A stretch of DNA of 35,704 nt from a virus: positions 1-35,704 of IMG/VR virus record IMGVR_UViG_3300028025_005178, one strand, 5' to 3'. Position numbers and translations under genes: made by a program. Under the pieces are notes generated by a model that was given only the letters and a program-made list of their open reading frames with translations, searched no databases and was not told the DNA's origin. How positions within the stretch are numbered: the stretch's first letter is position 1; every line of letters begins with the position of its first letter. Shown in pieces: positions 1 through 8,304 of this stretch.

Positions 1-556
1 CGGCAGAACCATCGGGGGAAGCATCACCGAGGGCGTATTGCCAGTGCCATAGTTCGAATTCTTTGGAGGCTGGGTTGTCGCCCTGGAGGTAGAAACCCCA
101 CTTAGGTGCATTTGCGCACATCCAGTCGCCACACGCTCCACCCATTGAGGTGAGTTTGCCGTTGACGTCATATCCGAGGTCAATTGCGAGACCCCAACCA
201 TGATTGGAGCCCTTGAGACCAGTGGGGTCCGGTGCTGCTGAAGGGGCTTTGCCCTTCTTGAGGTACCAGGTCTTGCCTTCGTACTGACGGGTGACGCCAG
301 TTCCGGTGTCGGTGGTGACGTAGCGGTCCATAAACATGTTTAACTGGCCTTCAAATGAGCGGTAGTCGCCAACATTTTTAAGTTTGAAGCCAGCAGCGAG
401 GGCAGCGTCATACATTTTGTCAAATTGAGCAGCAACAGGGGCATACATCTGTCCACCAGTTTTGACTTTTGCCAAAACATTTGCTGGTAACTGACCATTT
501 TTGAACTGCTTGAGTGCTGTTGGTACTACAAGTTTGATGAAAGGATATTTGCTCAT
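1..556 (-). CDS. M15-type peptidoglycan peptidase endolysin (partial, C-terminus outside window)
   Basis: The reading frame starts at the ATG complementary to 554-556 and runs off the window at position 1, giving 185 visible codons. Residues 117-127 (SNHGWGLAIDL) match the SxHxxGxAxD zinc motif of VanY/D-Ala-D-Ala carboxypeptidase-type M15 peptidases. Residues 168-172 (ELWHW) match the second motif, giving likely zinc ligands H119, D126 and H171. Family members cut the peptide stems of peptidoglycan. Directly after a holin-like gene, the obvious role is the phage endolysin that opens the host wall at lysis. A good ribosome binding site (AGGAG, complement of 562-566) supports the start. No signal peptide is seen, so export would rely on the holin. 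The missing part may hold a wall-binding domain. Confidence 0.9.
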   Translation of the reverse strand, partial: MSKYPFIKLVVPTALKQFKNGQLPANVLAKVKTGGQMYAPVAAQFDKMYDAALAAGFKLKNVGDYRSFEGQLNMFMDRYVTTDTGTGVTRQYEGKTWYLKKGKAPSAAPDPTGLKGSNHGWGLAIDLGYDVNGKLTSMGGACGDWMCANAPKWGFYLQGDNPASKEFELWHWQYALGDASPDGSA

Positions 557-581
557 ATGAATCTCCTGAAATATTAGGGTT

Positions 582-600
582 CTGTACTTATATTGTACAG
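582..600. other. Short inverted repeat between holin-like and endolysin genes
   Basis: CTGTAC (582-587) and GTACAG (595-600) form perfect 6-base arms around a 7-base AT-rich loop, in the 53-base gap between the two lysis genes. It could be a small RNA hairpin tuning endolysin translation, or a protein-binding site. There is no following T run, so it is not a typical terminator. It is short enough to occur by chance. Confidence 0.3.
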
Positions 601-609
601 GCTTTACTA

Positions 610-789
610 CTATTCGTCAGATGGTTTAATAACGGCAATGAGCAGGTGCAATAGTAAAGCGAATACGAATATTTGAATTCCCTGAGATTTTGTTGGTCCG
701 CTCAAGGTGATGAGTACTAAAACTGTTCCTGCCACGGTCCAGTTGAGTCCGTCAAGAACTTCTAAAAATTTATGCCAGTATTTTTTCAT
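610..789 (-). CDS. Small two-segment membrane protein, probable holin
   Basis: This 59-residue gene reads from the ATG at 787-789 to a TAG at 610-612. The start is preceded by AGAGGA about 5 bases upstream. The protein has a charged N-terminus (MKKYWHKF), a hydrophobic segment at about residues 16-30, a short polar turn (GPTKSQG), a second hydrophobic segment at about 38-54 and a charged end (KPSDE). This hairpin of two membrane helices with polar ends fits small class II-type holins, which form the membrane lesion that releases endolysin. Its position just before an M15 endolysin supports that role. Holins share little sequence, so the call rests on topology and context. Confidence 0.7.
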   Translation of the reverse strand: MKKYWHKFLEVLDGLNWTVAGTVLVLITLSGPTKSQGIQIFVFALLLHLLIAVIKPSDE

Positions 790-815
790 TATTTCCTCTT
801 TCTATTTTGTTAATT

Positions 816-3530
816 TCACTTACCTGAGCGTGATGGTGATACTTGTACGGGGATTGGAATCATTGTTAGGGTCAACGCTGTTCCAGCAATCAGAACACGC
901 CTGGTACTCACTGGAATACTGGAGCCGAGCGGAATATATGTATCAACATTTCCTGCAGCAAAAATATTGATTTCCTCTTCAAATGCTTCCTTAACTTCTG
1001 TTGGGGCATCCTGTACGGCCTCAACTAGCGCAGCAGCCTCAGCATCCGAGATATCGTCAATCGGAACAGTGGCAAAAATTTCGGAAGCCTGGTCGCCCGT
1101 AATTGACTCCAACACCTCACCACTTGTAGCAATACTTACTGACTGCTCTTCAGAAAGGCCGTTCTCAATAATGGCGTCAACTGCAGCAACGACCTGCTCA
1201 TCGCTAACACTCTCGCCACCCAAGACATCAACCAACTCATCAAACGCTGCATCAGAAATCGGCTCATCCAAAATGGCATCAATAACAGAATCAAATGCTT
1301 CGTCGCTTAATGACTCTTCAAAGATAGTGTCAAGAACTTCGGCAAATGCCTCATCACTGATGTCGGCGGTAAATACCTGGTCCACGACAGCGGCAATTTC
1401 TTCATCTGACAAATCTTCGGCGAATACAGTACTTACGAGTTCGGCAAGCGCCTCGTCAGACAAGTCTTGACTAAAAACCTCATCAATGACTGCAATAAAT
1501 TTCTCTGTGTCAAGGTCTGATGTTAGGAGTTCAGTAGCAACACTGACTAGTTCCTCTTCCGACTCTGTTGCAGCCAATGCTTCACCAACAGCGTCCCCCA
1601 GTTCTTCTGGGGATGGGTCATCTGCCAGAATGTCATCAACGACTTGTTCTGATGTTTCTTCTTCTACCGGTAATTCCGGTGTTGTATCTGGCGTTTCTTC
1701 TTCTGGGGCTGATTCAGGTACGGTTGTTTCGGGTGACGTTGTGTCTTCGGAATTTCCGGTTCCTCCATCAGTGCCTCCATCAGTAGTATCTGGGGTTGTA
1801 TCTATTGTATCTTCTGGCTCTGTATCGGGAGGAAAAGTAACTGGAAGTTCAGTTGTTGTTGGTTCTTCCGTTTCTAGCACTTCCGTTGTTGTGGTAGTTG
1901 GAGACTCGGTTGTTGTGGTAGGAACTTCCGTCGTGGTCGTAGTCGAAACTTCAGTTGTCGTTGTTGTAGGGACTTCGGTTGTGGTTGTTGTGGGTGCTTC
2001 TGTTGTGGTAGTGGTTGGAGGGGGTGGGACGATATTGCTTGATTGAATGAATGGTGTGCCCTCGCTTGAAGGGGTTGCAATTAGATTCAGATTTGTAGAA
2101 CCGTCCCACTGGGAATAGGTGACCCATGTTCCATTTTCATCCCAAATATTATTTGAAATTGTTGATGCTGATTGATTCCTTTGGCCGTTGTTCCAGCCGT
2201 CATATAAGTTGATGGCAATCGTATTCCCCGTAAAGGTATTCCCATTAATTATTCGGTTATCTGTCCCCATATTCCAACCAAAAGGAATCCATGCTGAATG
2301 ATAAATGGCAGTTCCGTTATTGGTAAATACAGAATTAATAATTTGTGTTCTATTTAATCCAGTAACATTAGCGCCAGTTCCTGAGTTATTGGTAAATGTA
2401 GAGTCAATAACTTTTGTGAATCTATAGTTATAGATGCCATGGGTATTATTTTCAAAAGTGCCACGAGTTACATAAGTGCGGTTCTGGAAGATAGAATCAT
2501 CTGTAGTCGACCACGAGGTAAGCCCAGCATCCAATTGAGGCGTGGAGCCATAATCGCCAGCAATTCCTATTGATAGAGAATCCCACGTAGAATCCGTATA
2601 GTAGGCAATGGCACCGCCGTTATTGTTAAAGACTGCACTACCACCAGTCATACTCGTGAAACGAACATTATTGGCCGTGACAGTCCCACGATTATTGTAG
2701 ATAAGACCACCATTGGCATTTTGTCCACGCTTCAACGTCAAGTCGCTGACTGTTAAAGAAATATTATTATTCACATTAAAGATGCGGAATTGACTATCAC
2801 CATCAATGACTGTCGAAGTTTTTCCGCTTCCGACAATAGTTACATTTTGTGTGATGTTTGGAAGTGCGCTAGCAAGCGTGATAGTCCCTGCGGGAATTTG
2901 AATTGAGTCATAGATTCCACCAGATGTACCATTTGCTTGGGTTATTGCCCAACGTAGCGTTCCAACAGAGCCATCATCTAGAAAACTCGTAACCACTAGT
3001 GATGTCGGTTGCGTAACTACTGTTAGCGATGCGTTCCTAATTGCTGGCCCATAACATCCAGCCCAAAATAGTGAATCTTTACCAGCAAATGTGATTGTGA
3101 CAACTTCATCGTTTTGTGTTGTGGTTACCCCTAAATTGGACACCTGATTTGTACCTGCGGTTAGCACCCCTGTTGTTGCAGACTCATTTGAGTCGGAAAC
3201 CGTCGCACTATATGTCCCGCCCCATGGACCATTCGCAAGAAATGAAAGTTCTAGTGCTGATGGAGACGGAATAGTGACTTGCTGAGATACAGAATTCTGA
3301 ATATAACTAAAAGTGAGTTGCGATTGACCATCCCAAACTCCAAGACTAGGAACTCCATTGGAGCAAGAACTGCCCCCACTCGCTCCACTCCAGCCACCAC
3401 CGTTGGCTGAAAAATCACCATTTACCAATAGGTTTTCAGATGTAGCAAGAACTCCGGCAGGTGCGAACCAGCCGAATAATGCGACAACCCAAAATATCCA
3501 TTGCCCTTTGCGGGCGCCCCTTTTTCTCAT
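816..3530 (-). CDS. Secreted host-like surface protein: beta-helix, Thr/Pro/Glu linker, acidic repeats, C-terminal hydrophobic anchor
   Basis: 904 residues. A positively charged start and hydrophobic core (about 1-29, ending AGVLATS) form a signal peptide, rare among phage structural proteins. Residues about 33-172 resemble a jelly-roll binding module (opens NLLVNGDFS). Residues about 178-500 start with a CSLREAI-like motif (GSVGTLRWAITQANG) and continue as Asn-rich parallel beta-helix rungs. Residues 501-610 are a mucin-like linker of TTTTTE units. Residues about 627-850 hold acidic helical repeats built on SDEAFAEVLDTIF-type units. The end (about 851-904) has a YIPLGSSIPVSTRR motif and a hydrophobic stretch, IAGTALTLTMIPI. 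This architecture resembles cell-surface proteins of planktonic actinobacteria rather than a virion part. It lies directly before the lysis genes. A -10-like TATAAT occurs upstream; the ribosome site is weak (GGTG). Likely role: displayed on the infected cell, for example surface change or superinfection exclusion (inference). A virion adhesin is the alternative. Confidence 0.75.
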   Translation of the reverse strand: MRKRGARKGQWIFWVVALFGWFAPAGVLATSENLLVNGDFSANGGGWSGASGGSSCSNGVPSLGVWDGQSQLTFSYIQNSVSQQVTIPSPSALELSFLANGPWGGTYSATVSDSNESATTGVLTAGTNQVSNLGVTTTQNDEVVTITFAGKDSLFWAGCYGPAIRNASLTVVTQPTSLVVTSFLDDGSVGTLRWAITQANGTSGGIYDSIQIPAGTITLASALPNITQNVTIVGSGKTSTVIDGDSQFRIFNVNNNISLTVSDLTLKRGQNANGGLIYNNRGTVTANNVRFTSMTGGSAVFNNNGGAIAYYTDSTWDSLSIGIAGDYGSTPQLDAGLTSWSTTDDSIFQNRTYVTRGTFENNTHGIYNYRFTKVIDSTFTNNSGTGANVTGLNRTQIINSVFTNNGTAIYHSAWIPFGWNMGTDNRIINGNTFTGNTIAINLYDGWNNGQRNQSASTISNNIWDENGTWVTYSQWDGSTNLNLIATPSSEGTPFIQSSNIVPPPPTTTTTEAPTTTTTEVPTTTTTEVSTTTTTEVPTTTTESPTTTTTEVLETEEPTTTELPVTFPPDTEPEDTIDTTPDTTDGGTDGGTGNSEDTTSPETTVPESAPEEETPDTTPELPVEEETSEQVVDDILADDPSPEELGDAVGEALAATESEEELVSVATELLTSDLDTEKFIAVIDEVFSQDLSDEALAELVSTVFAEDLSDEEIAAVVDQVFTADISDEAFAEVLDTIFEESLSDEAFDSVIDAILDEPISDAAFDELVDVLGGESVSDEQVVAAVDAIIENGLSEEQSVSIATSGEVLESITGDQASEIFATVPIDDISDAEAAALVEAVQDAPTEVKEAFEEEINIFAAGNVDTYIPLGSSIPVSTRRVLIAGTALTLTMIPIPVQVSPSRSGK

Positions 3531-3560
3531 TTTTCACCACTTTGCAGGATAGTGAACTCT

Positions 3561-3566
3561 ATTATA
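3561..3566 (-). promoter_or_regulatory. Candidate -10 element upstream of the surface-protein gene
   Basis: On the minus strand a perfect TATAAT lies 30 bases before the start codon at 3530, in the 46-base gap after the FN3 protein gene. I see no good -35 hexamer 16-18 bases upstream, and no extended -10 TG. It could give the surface-protein gene its own transcript, but in AT-rich DNA one hexamer is weak evidence. Confidence 0.3.
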
Positions 3567-3576
3567 GACTAATACA

Positions 3577-5670
3577 TCAAGTAGCATCCCCACTAGTTGT
3601 CTGGACACCTGTTACATAAAAATCCTTAGCATAAAACCAACTTGAACCGTTTGGTATACATCCATAAATAGAGTTTGCTAATCTTGCAGCAGAACCAGTT
3701 GGGTTGCCATTTACCCACAGGAAGTTTAATGCGATGGTTCCACCACTCAATGAAGAACCACCAACACTAATTGAGTCATACCGTAATCCATAAATGGCAT
3801 CCGTATTCGGACCGAGGCTCGTAGAGACAGTTCCGCCAGGATAACTAAAATACAAATAATCTGTTACTGTATTAGAAAAACCACCAGTTTTTAATTGAAC
3901 ACCCACGGTATCAATAAGAATATATCCAACATCATCAGACGATGGAGGTACATATCCCCAAGTAATACTTGCAGAAGAAGGACCACAGGGCGCTAGTGAA
4001 GAGTTTGTTGCTGCAAGAGTGAACTCACCAACGACGCCGGTATAAGAGTATGCAACGTTCTTCTTTGGTGTGACCCAAGTACGCACACTGCTATAGCCGC
4101 TTTCACCGGTTGCGCCGTGTTTATTTCTCACATATGCGCGATATTGAATAGTAGAGTTGAACGCTTGGCCACCAAGAGAAAAAGCCCACCTGTCATAGAG
4201 GCTGTCATAAGCGACAATACTAGGATTAGTGACGCTGTTATAAGTAGTGTAACTAGCAAAACTATTACTACTTACCTCAACATAAGCCGTCTCTGCAAAA
4301 CTTGGCTTAGATATTAGTGCGTTGGCAGTAACGGAAGAATTAGCCGACATGTTATTCCAAGCAAAAGACGGTGCCGTAGGTATCGTTGAGTTTGTTGTTG
4401 CTGTTCCGTTTGCTTTTGCTGAAACATTCCCCTGAGTGTCAACTGCCCGGACATAAACCGTATATGCAGTATTCGCAGTACGGCCACCTACGGAGTTCCC
4501 GGATAATGTCGTATAACTATCACCGTTATCAAAGTTATATTGATAGTAACTGATTGGCCATGATCCAGTAGTAAAACCACTAGGAGTAACATTTAAAGTA
4601 GTGGTGTTTGTGCCGTTATATGTTGGTGCTGCGACGGTTACTGAACCTACTGTTGGGTCGCGTTTTGTTTTTAACGTGACAGAGGCTGATGTAATAGTAC
4701 TAAATCTTCCCTGGGTATCATATGTGCGTGTATCAACATAGTAGGTGCTTCCAGGTGACATGATGGCATTTAGGTATGTGGATGTACCGATTGAGATTGT
4801 TCCAATAAACTGTTGAAATGTTGAGTATCCAGTGACGTAAGTGTATGGTTCAGTGTTGTTTGATCTCACTCTATATTGGGAGCCAGACACTGGATATGAT
4901 CTAGCGGTTCCTTCGGTGTGGGAGAATGTGAAAGAAAATTCGCCAGCATTTCCATCCACCCGTGTCGCAGTGAGGCTGGTTGGTGCGTTTGGGGGGACAA
5001 TATCGTTAGTGGTCACCGTTTGGTATGCGGCGTATGTTTCTGTTCCTGATGTTGCGGCGACGGAACGTAAACGAACTCTGTATTGCGTTGCTGGACTGAG
5101 TGCTCCGGAACCGTTATAAGTATCGGCGCCGTAGGCAGTGACCGTGCTTGAGTTTGACGAAATTGTTGTCCAATTTGTCAATTGTGTTCCTGCGGAAGTT
5201 TCAACTCTATATTGAGTAGTGCGCGAGTATGTTCCTATGGTGCCGCCTGTTGAGGTAATGTTAAATTTGAATGTTCCGGCATCACTGGCAGCGACTGCCA
5301 AGGAGAATGTTGGTGCTCCGGGGGCTGTTTCTGCTGAGGTGGTGAATGTTGCGCTTACTTCTTCACTTTTTTGTCCACCAGTATCTTGTGTTCTAAAATA
5401 GACGGTATATAAAATTGCTGGAGTAAGGTCTGAAGCAGAAATATTGCTGCCACTCGTTATTGTCGCCCAGTCAGATATTAATGTTGCACCTTGCATAATT
5501 TTTTTTTGAACAAAATCGACAGGATATGAAGTGTCGGTAGTTGCAAATGTGACAACGGCATTCAGTGCTGAAGGGGTGAAGGATATGGATGACGGCGGCA
5601 ATGGCGGTAGGCCGTTGGTGAAACCAAAACCTCTCGCGGCCAACCCATTAAACGAAGAGATAATAGGCAT
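3577..5670 (-). CDS. Multi-fibronectin-type-III tail protein
   Basis: 697 residues. About five fibronectin type III-like repeats follow one another (about 22-112, 114-222, 225-332, 335-430 and 432-535). They show recurring P.AP(T/S) starts, YTVY(F/V)R.. or YRVR core strands and T-rich ends. A distinct C-terminal region (about 540-697) holds two or three cysteines and no family I recognise. FN3 arrays are common on phage tails and fibres, where they bind cell-surface glycans or proteins. The start overlaps the stop of the upstream 174-residue gene by one base (TAATG), so the two are probably made together. The C-terminal region may be the receptor-binding tip (inference). Confidence 0.75.
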   Translation of the reverse strand: MPIISSFNGLAARGFGFTNGLPPLPPSSISFTPSALNAVVTFATTDTSYPVDFVQKKIMQGATLISDWATITSGSNISASDLTPAILYTVYFRTQDTGGQKSEEVSATFTTSAETAPGAPTFSLAVAASDAGTFKFNITSTGGTIGTYSRTTQYRVETSAGTQLTNWTTISSNSSTVTAYGADTYNGSGALSPATQYRVRLRSVAATSGTETYAAYQTVTTNDIVPPNAPTSLTATRVDGNAGEFSFTFSHTEGTARSYPVSGSQYRVRSNNTEPYTYVTGYSTFQQFIGTISIGTSTYLNAIMSPGSTYYVDTRTYDTQGRFSTITSASVTLKTKRDPTVGSVTVAAPTYNGTNTTTLNVTPSGFTTGSWPISYYQYNFDNGDSYTTLSGNSVGGRTANTAYTVYVRAVDTQGNVSAKANGTATTNSTIPTAPSFAWNNMSANSSVTANALISKPSFAETAYVEVSSNSFASYTTYNSVTNPSIVAYDSLYDRWAFSLGGQAFNSTIQYRAYVRNKHGATGESGYSSVRTWVTPKKNVAYSYTGVVGEFTLAATNSSLAPCGPSSASITWGYVPPSSDDVGYILIDTVGVQLKTGGFSNTVTDYLYFSYPGGTVSTSLGPNTDAIYGLRYDSISVGGSSLSGGTIALNFLWVNGNPTGSAARLANSIYGCIPNGSSWFYAKDFYVTGVQTTSGDAT

Positions 5671-6194
5671 TACGCAAACCGTGTTCGTGAGGCAAATACG
5701 GTATATGTATCTGCAGCAGTCCTAACTATTGTATAAGTATAGGCATCGGTGCCGCTACTGGTATTGGCTGATGATGGAGTTACGCCACCCTGCCAAACGA
5801 GGGTGCTTCCCGTCAAGTCAATAGTGCTAGCAAATCCGCCACTTGAAGCAATTTTAGCAATTATTGTAACCGTGACAGATTTTCCATCTACGTTCAAAAG
5901 TGTTCCTACGTTTGTGAATGTTGGAACCCAAGTCACACTTTTCCCAGTACTAGGGTTGAAATAGTAGGCAGTTGCTGTTGTGACACTAATTGTTTGTACA
6001 CCCAATGCCGAGGCGGTTCCAGGAAGGTCTGCCGTCGTTGAATAGGTTAGTTGTTCTACTGGCATCGTAAGAACGGCTTGGTTAACGATTGGAGCGGTCA
6101 GTGTTTTGTTTGTTAAAGTTTCGGTTTCGTTGAGTTCGACAATAGTGTCAACATTATTGATGCGAACTTTGGCGGGAACGTTCTTAACTGTCAT
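5670..6194 (-). CDS. Short tail-fibre-type protein with LTNKTLTAP motif
   Basis: 174 residues. The N-terminal third contains ETLTNKTLTAPIVNQ, the (L)TNKTLTAPxI signature common in phage tail fibre and decoration proteins. The rest (about 65-174) is a Thr/Ser/Val-rich beta domain ending TYTIVRTAADTYTVFASRT. It sits 3 bases downstream of the 117-residue gene and overlaps the FN3 protein gene by one base. Likely a small virion protein that links or caps fibre components. Its exact function is unknown. Confidence 0.65.
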   Translation of the reverse strand: MTVKNVPAKVRINNVDTIVELNETETLTNKTLTAPIVNQAVLTMPVEQLTYSTTADLPGTASALGVQTISVTTATAYYFNPSTGKSVTWVPTFTNVGTLLNVDGKSVTVTIIAKIASSGGFASTIDLTGSTLVWQGGVTPSSANTSSGTDAYTYTIVRTAADTYTVFASRTRFA

Positions 6195-6197
6195 CTT

Positions 6198-6551
6198 TTA
6201 TGCCTCTTCAATTCCAAATACGGATGCCGTTATAGAAGAGTCACTACTGGCCACCATATGAATTTTATCTCCAGCAGTCCTGGTTAAGACAATGGCGGTG
6301 TTGAGAATAAGTGTTTCTTTGCCATCTAGCGATACATCTTTGAAAATTGCAAAAGCATCACCGACTGATGCTCCGGTGGGGAGAATATAAATACTGACAG
6401 TTTTTGCTGAACTGGTCGTGTTACATAGCAATATTTGCTTAACAATTGTTGTCGTGCTAGCCGGTACTTCATATATGACTGCGCCAGCCTGAGTGAGTTG
6501 GGTTGCACTACTACTCCATGTGGTTGCAAGGCGTTTTTGTGTAAAAGCCAT
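6198..6551 (-). CDS. Small beta-rich tail protein, paralogue of the 122-residue protein at 16403-16771
   Basis: 117 residues. It aligns end to end with the 122-residue protein beyond the enzyme island: MAFTQKRL vs MALTPTRL, TTIVKQILLCNTTSSAKTVSIY vs TTVIKEIVLCNTSGSAQTVTLY, and matching VSLDGKETLILNTAIVLT vs LSLAANETVTISTSMVLT. It looks like a single beta-sandwich, a form often used for phage decoration, collar or fibre-attachment proteins. The start has the strongest ribosome site nearby (AAGGAGG, complement of 6558-6564), partly inside a perfect 20-base palindrome. It begins the second block of structural genes after the island. Confidence 0.7.
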   Translation of the reverse strand: MAFTQKRLATTWSSSATQLTQAGAVIYEVPASTTTIVKQILLCNTTSSAKTVSIYILPTGASVGDAFAIFKDVSLDGKETLILNTAIVLTRTAGDKIHMVASSDSSITASVFGIEEA

Positions 6552-6561
6552 CGATGGCCTC

Positions 6562-6581
6562 CTTAATGAACGTTCATTAAG
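6562..6581. promoter_or_regulatory. Perfect 20-base palindrome overlapping a ribosome binding site
   Basis: CTTAATGAACGTTCATTAAG is an exact palindrome with no central spacer. It lies in the 60-base gap between the glycosyltransferase gene and the 117-residue tail gene. On the minus strand its last three bases (AAG) form the first part of the AAGGAGG ribosome site. Two readings fit: a dimeric repressor/activator operator at the island-fibre boundary, or an RNA hairpin that partly hides the ribosome site. There is no T run for a terminator. Confidence 0.5.
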
Positions 6582-6611
6582 TAGTTTAGCGCACTAGTAG
6601 CCTGTAGTTTA

Positions 6612-7391
6612 TCAGATACCTAAACCAAATTTGTCATCAAGAAAAGTCCGGTACTTCTCGGCAATAATCCCGACATTTTCTTGAATCAAAGCATTATGTT
6701 GCCGCTGAGCAGTCTTGGGCGATATGTGCTGCTTATATATCATTTTCGGTATATGTAAGCATTTGGTCGCCAAGAATGTTCGGACACACAAATCGTAATC
6801 ATCAGCCACTTTAAGATTCCAGTCATGCCCGTTGAGGGCACGATAAACGTCCGCCCGCCAAGCCCGAACATGATTGGGAGCAGAAACGATATGTCGCATG
6901 GTGACAGTATTTAGTTCTGGCGCACGCATAGTCCAAACGCCGTGCTCCTTGTCCCAATAGTCGCTGCCGTACCCAAAGGCCCAACCGTCTGGATAGCGCC
7001 CTGACTGCCCATCTGGGAGGATTTCGCACCAGTCGGAGTAAACAAACCCTACATCAGGATTCTGATTAAACGCATCACTAATAAGTTGGAGGGCATCAGG
7101 AGTTAACTCATCGTCATGGTCGAACTCAACCAAAATATCGCCCTTAGCAACCATGAAACCATTCCGCTTCACCTCGCCAATGGACCCCGAATGAACATGA
7201 GAACGATGCATCTGAATCTTGTACCGCTCATCGGAACAAAAGCCATACAACTGACGCCACGTCTCATTATTCGTTGAATCATCCCAAACAACCCACTCCC
7301 AATCCCTGAAAGTCTGAGACCTCAACGAACCCCAACTACGAGCAAGGATTTCCTGAGGGGTGTTATACGTCGGCGTAATAATAGAAATCAT
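6612..7391 (-). CDS. Family 2 (GT-A) glycosyltransferase
   Basis: 259 residues. The N-terminus (ISIITPTYNTP) is the classic GT2 nucleotide-sugar-binding strand. EFDHDDELTPDAL at about 89-101 carries the metal-binding DxD-type motif (DHDD, 91-94). ADDYDLCVR (about 196-204) is a plausible catalytic-base region. No membrane segment is visible, so it should be a soluble enzyme moving one sugar from a nucleotide donor to an unknown acceptor. It is the last gene of the enzyme island and overlaps the upstream small membrane-protein gene by 4 bases (ATGA). Phage GT2 enzymes are known to modify host glycans, DNA bases or proteins. Here the fibre-gene neighbourhood favours glycan or protein modification (inference). 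Confidence 0.85.
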   Translation of the reverse strand: MISIITPTYNTPQEILARSWGSLRSQTFRDWEWVVWDDSTNNETWRQLYGFCSDERYKIQMHRSHVHSGSIGEVKRNGFMVAKGDILVEFDHDDELTPDALQLISDAFNQNPDVGFVYSDWCEILPDGQSGRYPDGWAFGYGSDYWDKEHGVWTMRAPELNTVTMRHIVSAPNHVRAWRADVYRALNGHDWNLKVADDYDLCVRTFLATKCLHIPKMIYKQHISPKTAQRQHNALIQENVGIIAEKYRTFLDDKFGLGI

Positions 7392-7684
7392 ACGAAATGT
7401 TTTATAATTGAAGCAGTCGCCAAGGTAACCCAGGCAACGTTAAACAAAATGATAGTTGGTAGTGTTTTCTTTGTCGATGACCAAATCAAGCAAACGCTGG
7501 AAATGATGGCGAAAATATACACCCACCACCACTGCTTGTCAAAAAGAAGGCCGGGGAAAATGATGGCAATTTTTGTTGCAAAACCCCATGCCTCAACAAT
7601 ATTGGGTCGATTCCAATATTCTTTTTTAGACATTGTTTTAACAGCATCAAGTATTTTCTGATTAAATTGAATGATTTTATTCAT
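7388..7684 (-). CDS. Small membrane protein, three predicted helices
   Basis: 98 residues. A polar N-terminus (about 1-30) precedes three hydrophobic segments at about 33-48, 52-68 and 74-93, separated by KQWWW and SSTKKT. It overlaps both neighbours by 4 bases (ATGA), so it is translationally coupled within the island. I do not recognise the family. It could anchor the adjacent glycosyltransferase or its lipid-linked donor at the membrane, or move a small molecule. A second holin is less likely, because it lies far from the lysis genes and has a long soluble N-terminus. Confidence 0.6.
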   Translation of the reverse strand: MNKIIQFNQKILDAVKTMSKKEYWNRPNIVEAWGFATKIAIIFPGLLFDKQWWWVYIFAIISSVCLIWSSTKKTLPTIILFNVAWVTLATASIIKHFV

Positions 7685-8304
7685 GTGCCTTTGATTCCAT
7701 TCTTTTTCTGATACTCATGTCTAGCACGGGCAACTTCATGCAAGTGGGACGGACCCTTGGTAAAATACCAATGTTCTGGTTCGGCAAAATGAAAGAAAAT
7801 CATTTGCACTTCATTGTTTGCTGGGTCAGGGAAACTTTCGCGCCAATGGTATTGGTCCTCACCGTAATAACAAACTGCCTGATTTGGTTCTGGCAACATT
7901 TTTTGTTCTTCAACATGGATGGGCCACTGTGTTTTATATGAAACACACAAATCCATCGTATATGTACAGGCATTATCATCAACATGGTATGGGAGTTGAG
8001 CCCTAAAACCACGATAGGTAACCCATAGACAGTAAGTAGGTTTTAATGTTGGAGTGAATGTAGACCGGGCTTTATCTAATAAAATTTGATGATATTCCGG
8101 AAGTGGCGATTCAATTTTATCCATACTATTTATGCCAAATCTACCCAAAGATGGCTCATAGGAAATAACTTTGGTTTCTTGCAGTAAAGATAAATCTTCA
8201 TTCAATTTACTAAATACAGATGGCTCAAAAACTTCATCAACAATGAATGCTGGAGGTCTTTTATATAAAGTCCGATTCGTTATCGGGTCATAATAGGTGT
8301 TCAT
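7681..8304 (-). CDS. Divergent 2OG-Fe(II) oxygenase-like protein
   Basis: I place the start at the ATG at 8302-8304 (207 residues, MNTYYDPITN). A TTG start at 8328 would lengthen the overlap with the previous gene to 41 bases, and GGGAAG sits upstream of this ATG. Residues 107-109 (HVD) match the HxD iron motif of 2-oxoglutarate oxygenases. H153 in YHWRESF is a likely third ligand and R155 a possible 2OG contact. The spacing and surrounding strands (TYTMDLCVSY, AVCYYG, VQMIFFHF) suit a double-stranded beta-helix. The usual Lys/Arg ten residues after the distal His is not clear, so this member is divergent. It directly follows a prolyl-4-hydroxylase-like gene and precedes the membrane protein. 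Confidence 0.6.
   Translation of the reverse strand: MNTYYDPITNRTLYKRPPAFIVDEVFEPSVFSKLNEDLSLLQETKVISYEPSLGRFGINSMDKIESPLPEYHQILLDKARSTFTPTLKPTYCLWVTYRGFRAQLPYHVDDNACTYTMDLCVSYKTQWPIHVEEQKMLPEPNQAVCYYGEDQYHWRESFPDPANNEVQMIFFHFAEPEHWYFTKGPSHLHEVARARHEYQKKNGIKGT

Noticed and set aside
1486-2046. Long plus-strand open frame of Ser/Val-rich repeats
   Set aside because: It is the antisense shadow of the Thr/Glu linker and acidic repeats of the surface protein, with no ribosome site and biased low-complexity composition.
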